A DNA stretch of 64,000 bases from Dasypus novemcinctus (lineage: Eukaryota > Chordata > Mammalia > Cingulata > Dasypodidae), in assembly GCF_030445035.2 (NCBI RefSeq), contig NC_080675.1:62450544-62514543 (forward strand). Direction: 5' to 3'. Shown here piece by piece: positions 57,901-64,000 of this stretch. Made by a program: the position numbers and the translations under genes. Below the pieces are notes generated by a model. That model did not search any database. It saw only the letters and a program-made list of their open reading frames with translations, and was not told where the DNA came from. Position 1 is the stretch's first letter. The number at the start of each line of letters is the position of its first letter.

Positions 57901-60900
57901 TCTGCGGGCAGGCTGCAGCCAGGGGCTCCAATGAAAGTCCAGTGAAGGCCCTTGATGAGTTCTAGGAGACGTTGGCTATCCAAAAACAAGCCAGGAAATT
58001 ATCCCTGAATGCTGGAATCACTTTCCTTTTTAAGGCATTCAGCTGATTAGATAAAGCGTTACTCATTCCTGATGGCAGTCTCCCTGGTTGATGTAATGGT
58101 TATCAGCTATCTATGCAGTAAAGTCAGTGGTGACTAAAGTCTATAAATTACAGTTATCTGGCCGAGTTGACACATTACCCTAACCATCACACCTACCATT
58201 ATTACCATTTTAAAAATGAGCCTATTTGGGCAATGACAGGAGTGGCTGACTGGTGTCCACAGAACTTGTTATCCTATATACTTGATTATTTACTTGAAAA
58301 TCCTCCTCTGCTGGGGACATCCTCTGGTGAGCGTTCACATGGGACACAAATGTCTTCATATTTTTTACCCATTCAGAAAGGTCTATTCATATACCTTTCT
58401 CGCCAGACCTCTTTGTCACCAATTTTCCAATTACACTCCTTCTAAACCATTGGTGACAACCCATGGATCAGTATACAAATGCACCTCTGGCCATTTCTCC
58501 TTCTAAAAAAAAATTAACAACCAGATGCATTGCCCGAATTTCCACCCACTGGGAGGATTTCCCTTCACCCCTGTCCTTCATGGATATCCCAGAAAGGGGC
58601 TGTAGTAATGCAGCTGTCCACTTTCAGGTTGTACCTGTATATTATGGAGAACAACCTGTAAACCAGGCCCGAGTTTTCTCTTCCTTAGTCAACTGATTAT
58701 AAGGAACTGCCCAAGAGTCCATGGCTGTGGGCTATGGCATGAGTGGGGACCATGGGCATTTAAGCCACTTCCTCATGTAACTGACTTGTAATTTCTGGAC
58801 CTGCTCAAGCCTGTCTCGTATATATCACTTTCATTTTATGATGGAGTGCTGCTGTGCACGTCCAGCTTTATGGTTTGACAGGTCAGACAACACCCAGCTA
58901 ATGATAGGTAACACAGGTCCCATGGTAACTTGGTGGTCCATGGTTAAGCCTTCATTCTCTACTAAGGCCCAGTAGCAGGCCAAAAGCCTGTTTCTCAAAA
59001 CTTGTCTGCAGGGGAACAGATGTAGCTCAAGTATTGACCACCTTCTTCCCATGTATGAGGTCCCAGGTTCTATCCCTAGTACCTCCTAAGAAAACCCCCA
59101 AACAAATGCAAAAACCAACTCTCACTCCCATTGAGGAACCTATGTAGCTCAGTGTTTGAGTGCCTGCTTCTCATGTATGTGGTCCTGGGTTCAAGTCTTG
59201 GTACAAAAAATATATATATACATATATATGTGTATATATATATAAAATTATCTGCAGAGGATGACAAGGCTTTGCTCCAAAATCCTAAGGGTCTGCATTG
59301 TGATTCTCCTGTAGGGGCCTGCCAAAGGCTCCAGACAGCACTTCTATTTGCCACTGACACTTCTAGCGTCATTGGATCTGCTGGAATATATGGTCCAAGT
59401 GACAGAGTACAATTGCCTAGACCTGTTGCAGGGCCTCCTCTTGTTCTGGTCCCCACTCAAACCTAGCGGCTTTTTGGGTCACTCAGTGAATGGGCTGGAG
59501 TAGCACACACAAATGAAGTATATGCTGTCTTGAGAATTCAAAGAGGCCAACTAAACATTGTGCCTCTTTTTGGTTATTGGATGGACCAGATGCAACAGCT
59601 TATTCTCCTTAGAAGGGATATTTTGACATGCCCTACACCACTGAACACCTGAAAATCCATGGAACTACACTACACAAACAGTGAAACCGAAGATAAACCA
59701 TGGACTATTGTTAATAGTACAATTATAAAAATGTGCTTTCATCAATTGTAACAAATGTTCCACAACAATACAGTTGCTAAAAGGGTAGTATATGGGAATC
59801 CTGTATTTTATGCATGATTCTTCTGTAAAACCACAACTTTACTAATAAATTTTTAAAAAAGAATTTTTGTTTTATTTTAGCTTAAAACAATAGAAACCTT
59901 ATTGGGTAGTACAACCAAAATTGGAGATGTGATTGTTCTTGGAATGATAACCCAGTTAAAAGAGGTAAGTTAGTGCTTGCTTTGGCAGCACATATACTAA
60001 AAGAGGTAAGTTAAACTTAAGCATCAAATTTTTATCTCAGTATTTGGATTGATGCAATGTCATTTACACATAGCATGTCTATAGAGGCTACTTGAACGTG
60101 TCCTTTCATTTAAGACACTTTTGCTGTTTACCAAGTCACCTTTTCATCTGTGTTCAGTTTCCTGAGAGATGTTAGGAAGGAGTGTCTTGTATGGGTGGCC
60201 ATTTTGTACAGCCAGTCTGAAATTAGCCTCCCAGAGACCTCTGGGCTAAACCAAGAGTACTGTGTTTCTGAGTAAGCAACACTGCAGACCAAATACTCGT
60301 CTCTTGGAGACTGTTGACTGTTAGGTGAAGGAACTGGTGGAGACCTCCTTGTGGCAGCTCGTGTCCCTTTTGGCATCTTTTGATCTGCAGGAGTCATTCC
60401 CCAGGGTACCTATAGGGAGTCTGAGTCTCAGTGAAGTCATTAGCTTAAAGTTGCCAGACTAGAAAATGGTAAAGCAGGAATTGTCTGATTTTTTAAAATC
60501 TACTGTTCTCTATTCTATATGCTGTTGTCAAAATAGTATTTTATTTTGTCATCGTATTCATTTTTCACATATAGATATTTTTCTTTTAATTATTGTAGGG
60601 AAAATTTTTCCTGGAAGATCCTACTGGAACAGTACAACTAGATCTTAGTAAAGCTATATCCTTCACTTTATTTTTCTTAATCTATGTCATGTGAGTTGGG
60701 GAAATTGATTATGTATCATTCTTAAATTTACATAAATTCCCAGTGTAACAGCCGTTTGGCAGTGGCATAGGAATATAGAGAACACAATCCTAAAGAGATA
60801 AAAAAAATTTTTCCCTCCTATCTTGAGAATCCAAACAAATCACTAAGTTTCTAACATGCTGAGAATATTCTTTGCTGGCATTATAACCAGGCTGCATCTT

Positions 60901-61837
60901 GGAATTAAACATGGAGACATTTAAACATAGAATTTTTAAATCTATATTCTTTGCACAGTTTCAAATGCTAACTCTTTGAATTTATTATTTAGAAGTCCTT
61001 TTGGCTGCAAAATGTATATTGACTTTTATTACTGCCTCAAGAATAGATTAGAATGTTTTTCCTTAACTGTTGCATACCAGTTCCATAGTGGTTTATATAC
61101 AGAGGCATGCTTTGTCTTAGCAGAAGGTAAGTCAGTATACTTTTCCTCTGTCCTTATCATTCAGCAGTAAAGCATTTCTAGATTGGTTTAAATATGTTAA
61201 TGTGATATAATTCAGGAGAACACTGATCATGAGAGCATATTTTTAACTACATAAAATAACTTAGACTGCGAATAGGCACAGGGTTTTTTTTTGGGTGATG
61301 AAAACATTCTGAAATTAGATAGTGGTGATCATTGTATATCTTTGTGAATATACTTAAAATGATTGAATCATACATACTTTAAAAGGGTGAATTTTTTTAT
61401 ATGTGACATTTCTCAATAAAGTATTTTCAAAACTTCAGATTTTTCTTAGGGTTATAAAATAAAACATTTCCTCATTTGCATATCTGATCTCTCTGTACTC
61501 CAACATGTATTGTGAAATAGAAAGGTGAGAGGTTAACTTCTGCATCTATTATTTCTATTTTCATGAACTTTTTTTTTTTTTTTTAATAGAATTGAGACCA
61601 ACTATAGCTCTGAAGTTGTTATGTATCTCAGTAGGCCTGGCAACTTCTGTAGTTTGTATACAGGGGATGAGACTATAGTATTACTGCTTTGTGTTCCCTA
61701 GTTTTGTCCTTTAAACAAAAAGAATTGGACAAATGAAAGTGATTTATGACTTATCTTTTCTCAGGTTGGTTTGAAGATCAAGTGTTTCATGTTAATGCCT
61801 TTGGATTTCCACCCACGGAACCCTCTAGTACTACTAG
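42863..61837 (+). CDS. POLE2: POLE2, DNA polymerase epsilon subunit 2, N-terminal half (exons 1-10; gene continues beyond right edge)
   Basis: Ten coding exons on the plus strand: 42863-42930, 44727-44827, 46924-46999, 49320-49397, 49506-49599, 54080-54154, 59881-59964, 60599-60655, 61078-61126 and 61765-61837. They total 755 nt (251 codons plus 2 nt) and all phases join. The protein starts [20 protein letters not shown] and is full-frame. Residues 1 to about 80 form the known small helical N-terminal domain. The OB-fold begins in exons 7-10 ([19 protein letters not shown] and [18 protein letters not shown]). The inactive phosphoesterase domain lies outside the window. The product is the B-subunit of the leading-strand replicase and binds the C-terminus of the catalytic subunit in the nucleus. 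Intron 8 is U12-type; the others are GT-AG. Exon 7 has a duplicated donor. Confidence 0.96.
43061..43740. other. POLE2 intron 1, first part
   Basis: CpG content falls off after about 43250. AT-rich, no recognised element. Confidence 0.5.
43741..44330 (+). mobile_element. L1-like 3' end in POLE2 intron 1
   Basis: Same family as at 3.7 and 14 kb (TTTTCAGGACATTGGAATTG; ACATTTAGATAATC). Its first part is the inverted counterpart of 45540-45910: for example CCACACCTACTCTCCAGTTC here and GAACTGGAGAGTAGGTGTTG there. Confidence 0.7.
44727..44827 (+). CDS. POLE2: POLE2 coding exon 2
   Basis: One hundred and one nucleotides between TTGTCAG and GTAAGT. It codes [20 protein letters not shown] and onward to AVEKQP. 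It enters and leaves with split codons. Its length is not a multiple of three, so skipping would shift the frame. It sits between two inverted copies of the same L1-like 3' end. Confidence 0.95.
44990..45910 (-). mobile_element. L1-like 3' end, antisense, in POLE2 intron 2
   Basis: Reverse-oriented member of the same family, interrupted by a short tRNA-head SINE at about 45433-45532 (GTGTAGCCCAGTGGTTGAGC) that duplicated AATAATAATAA(T)GTCTACT. Confidence 0.7.
45911..46923 (+). other. POLE2 intron 2, distal part, with a MIR
   Basis: A good MIR copy at about 46383-46622 (GTGGTTAAGAGCACCCACTC, AAGTTATTTAAACTTTC, CCCATCTGTAAGATAAGAAC). Otherwise unique AT-rich intron. Confidence 0.75.
46924..46999 (+). 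CDS. POLE2: POLE2 coding exon 3
   Basis: Seventy-six nucleotides, acceptor TCTTTTCAG, donor AT|GTATGT. It codes [20 protein letters not shown] then SVDET. The donor GTATGT is less canonical, and reading through it would stay open only briefly. Confidence 0.94.
47000..48546 (+). other. POLE2 intron 3, first part
   Basis: Unique AT-rich sequence with a MIR-like trace at about 47900-48040 (TGATGAAGAAATGGCATGAC). No gene. Confidence 0.5.
48547..49119 (-). mobile_element. Dimeric SINE with internal minisatellite, antisense
   Basis: Two antisense tRNA-like heads (GGATTCGATCCTGGGGACC near 48678; GGATCAAACCTGGGGCCTC near 49054) with about ten ~20-bp CACTTGGCTCACC units between (48820-49020). Perfect 10-bp duplication ATTCCCATAT at 48537-48546 and 49120-49129. 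Confidence 0.9.
49320..49397 (+). CDS. POLE2: POLE2 coding exon 4
   Basis: Seventy-eight nucleotides, acceptor GTTTTTCAG, donor CC|GTAAGT. It codes [20 protein letters not shown] then RKKFL. Followed by the shortest intron of the gene here (108 nt). Confidence 0.95.
49506..49599 (+). CDS. POLE2: POLE2 coding exon 5
   Basis: Ninety-four nucleotides, acceptor TTTTTTCTAG, donor CAG|GTAAGT. It codes [20 protein letters not shown] and continues to ERYTILHQ, ending in phase 0. Confidence 0.95.
49600..50700 (+). other. POLE2 intron 5, first part, with a MIR
   Basis: MIR at about 49778-50018 (CTTAGCACTTTACATACATT, TCATTTTACAGATGAGAAAAC, GATTTGAATCTAATCTA). The rest is unassigned. Confidence 0.75.
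50705..51112 (+). mobile_element. MaLR-like LTR
   Basis: Plus-strand LTR-like element: TTATAAATTGAATCATGTCC, TCTAACCCCTGGTCCTGTG, then CTGTAAGACAATAAATTCC near the 3' end. Ends approximate. Confidence 0.6.
51170..51605 (+). mobile_element. L2 3' fragment
   Basis: L2-like sequence ending AGCACAGTGTCTTTCACAG then GATGCTCAATAAATGCC, the L2 3' hallmark. Confidence 0.7.
51606..52048 (-). mobile_element. Dimeric SINE with contracted minisatellite, antisense
   Basis: Same family as 15541, 48547 and 62449, but only about two of the ~20-bp units remain (51905-51950). Heads at about 51788 (GGATTCAATCCTGGGGACC) and 51990 (GGATCGAACCTGGGTCC). Confidence 0.85.
52500..52905 (+). mobile_element. DAS-type SINE
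   Basis: Full copy. Perfect 12-bp duplication TAGCCTTGCCAA at 52488-52499 and 52906-52917. Confidence 0.95.
52918..53536. other. POLE2 intron 5, between SINEs
   Basis: No gene or clear repeat recognised. The phrase CTTCCTTCGCCTGAAATATTTTG resembles an old L2 trace. Confidence 0.4.
53549..53965 (+). mobile_element. DAS-type SINE
   Basis: Full copy. Perfect 12-bp duplication AATACATAATAG at 53537-53548 and 53966-53977. It ends about 100 nt upstream of POLE2 exon 6. Confidence 0.95.
54080..54154 (+). CDS. POLE2: POLE2 coding exon 6
   Basis: Seventy-five nucleotides (25 codons, phase 0 at both ends), acceptor TTTTTTATAG, donor CAG|GTTAGA. It codes [20 protein letters not shown] then GRKFQ. As a symmetric exon, skipping would keep the frame. 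The donor GTTAGA is weak. A SINE ends about 100 nt upstream. Confidence 0.94.
54210..54408 (-). mobile_element. Two adjacent short tRNA-head SINEs, antisense
   Basis: Two head-only copies in tandem: AGGAGGTACCGGGATTGAATC (about 54226) and AGGAGGTACCAGGGATTGAGC (about 54332), each with a T-rich tail to its left and ending in GAGCT/CAGCTA..CTCCC. Confidence 0.8.
54409..55901. other. POLE2 intron 6, unassigned part
   Basis: AT-rich, with a short (TA)n at about 55729-55743. An antisense L1-like trace at about 55325-55560 (GTATAAATTATATTAAG) is uncertain. No gene. Confidence 0.4.
55902..59640 (-). mobile_element. Degraded ERV-L-type provirus (3' LTR and pol remnants), antisense in POLE2 intron 6
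   Basis: The 3' LTR at 55902-56342 (TG...CA) is followed on its right by a purine-rich AAGGGGTGAAC on the minus strand, a possible polypurine tract. Reading leftward on the minus strand: RNase H-like sequence about 59400-58500, then integrase core about 57640-57245, then the integrase C-terminal part to about 56750. Frames carry stops and shifts. In the integrase the DQGTNF motif is present, but the residue expected to be the catalytic Glu (GLIK) is Lys. A solo LTR (57793-58191) and short SINEs (about 59012-59103 and 59137-59243) interrupt it. No 5' LTR was seen. Confidence 0.75.
57793..58191 (-). mobile_element. Solo LTR inserted in the ERV-L pol remnant
   Basis: Plus strand TGTATTAGTCAGGTTTTTC to CTAACCATCACA. 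Same family as the provirus LTR at 55902 and the solo LTR at 35009, so a related element inserted into an older copy. Confidence 0.75.
59641..59865 (+). mobile_element. L1 3' end immediately upstream of POLE2 exon 7
   Basis: Sequence aligns with the L1 3' end at about 24640-24830 (shared CATCAAT, GTATATGGGAA, CTGTATTTT, and a CTAATAAA..TTTAAAAAAG ending). It stops about 17 nt before the exon 7 acceptor. It carries a sense AATAAA at 59844-59849 and a branch-point-like ACTAATA at 59841-59847. Confidence 0.75.
59881..59964 (+). CDS. POLE2: POLE2 coding exon 7 (duplicated 5' splice site)
   Basis: Eighty-four nucleotides (28 codons, phase 0 at both ends), acceptor TTTTATTTTAG. It codes [20 protein letters not shown] then GMITQLKE. 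The donor GAG|GTAAGT at 59965 occurs again, identically, 41 nt downstream at 60006 as part of a target-site duplication. Use of the second donor would add 41 nt and read GTA AGT TAG, giving an immediate stop. The first donor must therefore be used for a functional protein. Confidence 0.95.
59973..59998 (+). mobile_element. Retro-inserted U6 snRNA 5'-end fragment (26 nt) with 15-bp target-site duplication
   Basis: Bases 59973-59998 match the first 26 nt of U6 snRNA, beginning GTGCTTGC and ending GCACATATACT. Only two differences are seen, both C-to-T at CpG sites of U6. It is flanked by perfect 15-bp duplications, AAAAGAGGTAAGTTA, at 59958-59972 and 59999-60013. The left copy is preceded by TT, giving the L1-endonuclease site TT|AAAA. 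U6 itself has AAAA at this position, so priming inside U6 explains the missing tail. The duplication copies the POLE2 exon 7 donor. Too short to be a U6 gene. Confidence 0.9.
60014..60598. other. POLE2 intron 7, remainder
   Basis: Sequence downstream of the duplicated donor. An antisense 89-codon open frame at 60128-60397 has no recognisable homology. No repeat assigned. Confidence 0.4.
60599..60655 (+). CDS. POLE2: POLE2 coding exon 8
   Basis: Fifty-seven nucleotides (19 codons, phase 0), acceptor TTATTGTAG. It codes [19 protein letters not shown]. It is followed not by GT but by ATATCCTT, the U12 AT-AC donor consensus. The exon end at GCT is fixed by the protein match on both sides. Confidence 0.94.
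60656..61077 (+). other. POLE2: U12-type AT-AC intron (POLE2 intron 8)
   Basis: A 422-nt intron with 5' ATATCCTT at 60656-60663, the U12 branch-site consensus TTCCTTAAC at 61059-61067 (branch adenosine about 11 nt from the end) and terminal AC at 61076-61077 (GCATAC|CAG). No polypyrimidine tract follows the branch site, as expected for the minor spliceosome. It joins two phase-0 exons whose translation is continuous (DLSKA | QFHSG). The other nine POLE2 introns with visible donors start with GT. Confidence 0.95.
61078..61126 (+). CDS. POLE2: POLE2 coding exon 9
   Basis: Forty-nine nucleotides from the AC acceptor of the U12 intron to G|GTAAGT. It codes [16 protein letters not shown], leaving in phase 1. 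An upstream AT-rich reading frame runs into it but is intronic. Confidence 0.94.
61127..61764 (+). other. POLE2 intron 9 with an L1 3' trace
   Basis: 61255-61435 resembles an old L1 3' end (GATGAAAACATTCTGAAATT, GATCATTGTATATC, CTCAATAAAGTATTTTC). A T-run lies at about 61568-61588. Confidence 0.6.
61765..61837 (+). CDS. POLE2: POLE2 coding exon 10
   Basis: Seventy-three nucleotides, acceptor CTTTTCTCAG, donor AG|GTATAA. It codes [20 protein letters not shown] then SSTT, leaving in phase 2 with a split arginine codon. Last coding exon in the window; intron 10 runs off the right edge. Confidence 0.94.
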
Positions 61838-61911
61838 GTATAAAAATATTTTATTAAAACTCTGTTTTAGTTTGCCAAAGGGCTGCCAATGCAAAATACC
61901 ATAAATGTATT

Positions 61912-62448
61912 GGCTTCCTTCTCCCTCCACCCCACCCAAGATGGCTTCCTCATTTGTCTATTCATTGTTTGCTGGTTGTATCAGTTCATTTTATTCACTA
62001 GTCTTTAGGAGGCACCAGGAACCGAACCTGGGACCTCATATGTGGGAGGCAGGCACCCAATTGCTTGAGCCACATCCTCTCCCTATACTGGCTTTTTAAA
62101 AAAGATTTTACTTATTTCTCCCCACCCCATTGTTGTTTGCATTTACTGTGTCTGTTGTGTGCTGGTCTTCTTTTTAGAAAGGAACTGAACCTGGGACCTC
62201 TGATGTCAGAGGGAGGCACCTAATCACTTGAGCCACCTCCACTCCCTGCTTTATGGTATCTCTTATTATGTTTTCCTCGTGTCTTTTGTTGCATCATCTT
62301 GTTGTGTCAGCTTGCCTTGCCTGCCCGTCATATTGGCTTGCTGTCTAACTTGTCTTCTTTAGTGAGGCACCAGGAACCGAACTTGGGGCCTCCGATGTGG
62401 TAGGCAGGAGCTCAATCGCTTGAGCCACAGCTGCTTCCCTCTTTTGGC
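61912..62448 (-). mobile_element. Two older tRNA-head/dimeric SINEs, antisense
   Basis: First unit 61912-62085 (head complement GAACCGAACCTGGGACCTC, ends GAGCCACATCCTCTCCC). Second unit 62095-62448 with heads near 62188 and 62380 (GAACCGAACTTGGGGCCTC). Each is followed by a (T)GGCTTT target-like stretch. Confidence 0.75.
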
Positions 62449-63035
62449 TTTATTTATTTTTTTCTTTTTTCTTAATGGTTTTTTTTCTTTCCATCTCCTT
62501 CCCCTGCCTCCGCCCTGCTGCTTTTGCTGTCTGTGTCTTTTCACTGTGTGATCTTCTGTATCTATTTCTCTTTTTGTCTTCTCGTCTTTCTCCTCTAAGA
62601 TTCACCAGGATTTGATCCTGGGGACCTCTGATGTGGGGAGAGGTTCCCTGTCAATTGTGCCACCTCAGTTCCTGGTCTCTGCTGTGCTTTACCTTGACTC
62701 TCCCCTTTGTCTCTCTTTTTGTTGCGCCATCATCTTGCTGTGTTACTCACTTGCATGGACACTCAGCTCGCCACGCAAGCAGTTGACTCACCACATGGGC
62801 ACTCAGACAGGCATGTGGCTCACCTCGCGGGCACTCGGCTCGCCACATGGGCACTCACGTGGGCACTCGGCTCACCACATGGGCACTTGGCTCACCACAT
62901 GGGCACACAGCTTATCATGTGGGCACTGGTTCACCGCATGCTATCTCTTCTTTTTCACCAGGAGGCCCCAGGGATCGAACCTGGGTCCTCCCATATGGTA
63001 GGTGGAGGCCTTATCACTTGAGCCACATCTGTTTC
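62449..63035 (-). mobile_element. Dimeric SINE with internal minisatellite, antisense
   Basis: Two antisense heads (GATTTGATCCTGGGGACC near 62609; GGATCGAACCTGGGTCC near 62972) and about ten units of CACTCGGCTCACCACATGGG type at 62755-62945, several truncated to 12-16 bp. Confidence 0.9.
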
Positions 63036-63052
63036 CCTGTATTGGCTTTTTT

Positions 63053-63466
63053 TTTTTAAGATTTATTTATTTATTTATTTCTCTCCCCTCCCCCCCACCC
63101 CAGTTGTCTGTTCGCTGTGTCTATTTGCTGTGTCTTCTTTGTCCGCTTCTGTTGTTGTCAGTGGCACGGGAATCTGTGTTTCTTTTTGTGGTGTCATCTT
63201 GTTGTGTCATCTCTCTGTGTGTGCGGCACCATTCCTGGGCAGGCTGCACTTTCTTTCACGCTGGGTGGCTCTCCTTACAGGGTGCACTCCTTGCACATGG
63301 GGCTCCCCTGTGCGGTGGACACCCCTGTGTGACACGGCACTCCTTGTGCGCATCACCACTGTGCATGGGCCAGCTCCACACGGGTCAAGGAGGCCTGGGG
63401 TTTGAACCGTGGACCTCCCATGTGGTAGACAGATGCCCTAACCAATGGGCCAAGTCCGCCGCCCCC
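63053..63466 (-). mobile_element. DAS-type SINE, antisense
   Basis: Full antisense copy, poly-T start and ending GGGCCAAGTCCGCCGCC. Flanked by CTGTATTGGCTTT (63036) and CTGTATTAGCTTT (63466). Confidence 0.95.
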
Positions 63467-63476
63467 TGTATTAGCT

Positions 63477-63921
63477 TTTTTTTTTTTTAAGATTTATTTA
63501 ATTATTTCTTCCCCCACCCGTCATCCCCATTGTCTGCTCTCTGTCCATTCGCTGTGTGTTCTTCTGTGTCTGCTTGTATTCTCATTAGGTGGTTATGGGA
63601 ACTGATCCTGGGACCTTCTGGAGTGGGAGACTGGCAATCATTCTCTTGTGCCACTGCAGCTCCCTGTTCTGCTACATTTCTTATTGTCTCTCCTCTGTGT
63701 CTCTTGTTGCATCATCTTGCTGTGCCAGCTCTCTGCGTCGGCTGGCACTCCTGTGTGGCACAGCACTCCTATGCAGGGGCGCACTCCTGCATGGGCCGGC
63801 ATTCTGCGTGGGCCAGCTTGCCACGCAGGCCAGCTTGCCTTCACCAGGAAGCCCTGGGCATTGAACCCTGGACCTCCTATAGTAAACAGAAGCCCAACTG
63901 CTTGAGCCACATCCATTTCCC
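63477..63921 (-). mobile_element. Dimeric SINE, antisense
   Basis: Two antisense heads (GGAACTGATCCTGGGACC near 63597; GGCATTGAACCCTGGACCTC near 63857), poly-T start, ending GAGCCACATCCATTTCCC. Contains short direct repeats such as GGCACTCCTGTGTGGCACAG-type units but no long minisatellite. Confidence 0.85.
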
Positions 63922-64000
63922 TGTATTGGCTTTTATATAGGGTATTTATTTGGGGTAAAAGCTTACAGTTCTAAGGTCGTGAAAAGAGGTGCTTTCTCAA

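Larger units (their letters stand above)
61863..64000 (-). mobile_element. MaLR-like LTR opening POLE2 intron 10, filled with serial SINE insertions
   Basis: Starts TGTTTTAGTTTGCCAAAGGG and, without the SINEs, would read AATGTATTGGCTTTTATATAGGGTATTT. The second half begins at 63922. It resembles the LTR at 23925 and leaves the window at the right. All SINEs between 61912 and 63921 are antisense. Confidence 0.6.

Noticed and set aside
59973..59998. A functional U6 snRNA gene
   Set aside because: Only the first 26 nt are present. The ISL/U4-pairing region and Pol III terminator are missing.
60128..60397. 89-codon antisense open frame in POLE2 intron 7
   Set aside because: No recognisable similarity and no supporting signals; short enough to be chance.
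62755..62945. CRISPR-like regularly spaced repeats
   Set aside because: Units are directly tandem without unique spacers, lie inside a SINE and are in a mammalian genome.

Overview
The window is nuclear DNA from a placental mammal, almost certainly a xenarthran and most likely an armadillo (Dasypus). The main reason is the large number of tRNA-derived SINEs of the armadillo 'DAS' type. They carry an A-box-like stretch (TGGCCCAGTGG), a B-box-like stretch (GGTTCAAACCC), a body of about 350-400 bp and an (AAATAAATA) tail, and many have clean target-site duplications. Old L1, L2, MIR and endogenous-retrovirus copies fill most of the rest. Coding sequence is only about 1.2 kb of the 64 kb.

Two genes lie head to head. 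On the minus strand, KLHDC1 (kelch-domain substrate receptor) has its CpG-island promoter and coding exon 1 at about 30.0-30.3 kb, a 20.7-kb intron 1, and exons 2-4 between 9.37 and 8.19 kb. The rest of the gene lies beyond the left edge. On the plus strand, POLE2 (second subunit of DNA polymerase epsilon) has a GC-rich promoter and exon 1 at about 42.6-43.0 kb. Nine further coding exons run to 61.84 kb, and the 3' half of the gene lies beyond the right edge. All splice sites of the 14 exons could be read and the phases join correctly. POLE2 intron 8 is a U12-type AT-AC intron (ATATCCTT, TTCCTTAAC, terminal AC). The POLE2/KLHDC1 neighbourhood matches the human 14q21 arrangement, which I know from general knowledge and have not checked here.

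Layout: 1-8.2 kb, KLHDC1 intron 4 filled with L1 and SINEs; 8.2-9.4 kb, KLHDC1 exons 4-2; 9.4-30.0 kb, intron 1, mostly one much-interrupted L1 plus SINEs and a solo LTR; 30.3-42.5 kb, intergenic repeats with a processed IP6K1-like pseudogene at 39.1-39.6 kb; 42.5-64 kb, POLE2. Intron 6 of POLE2 holds a degraded ERV-L-type provirus in antisense, and intron 10 starts with a stack of serial SINE insertions.

I found no new multi-gene system. The most striking observation is a 26-nt piece of the U6 snRNA 5' end, retro-inserted exactly at the 5' splice site of POLE2 exon 7. Its 15-bp target-site duplication has copied the splice donor, so two GAG|GTAAGT donors now sit 41 nt apart. A L1 3' end stops about 17 nt upstream of the same exon and probably supplies its branch point. 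Other notable items are a dimeric SINE family carrying an internal 20-bp minisatellite, a repeatedly used SINE insertion site, inverted L1 3' ends around POLE2 exon 2, a duplicated GC-box module in the POLE2 promoter, and an unidentified processed-transcript-like insert in the large L1.
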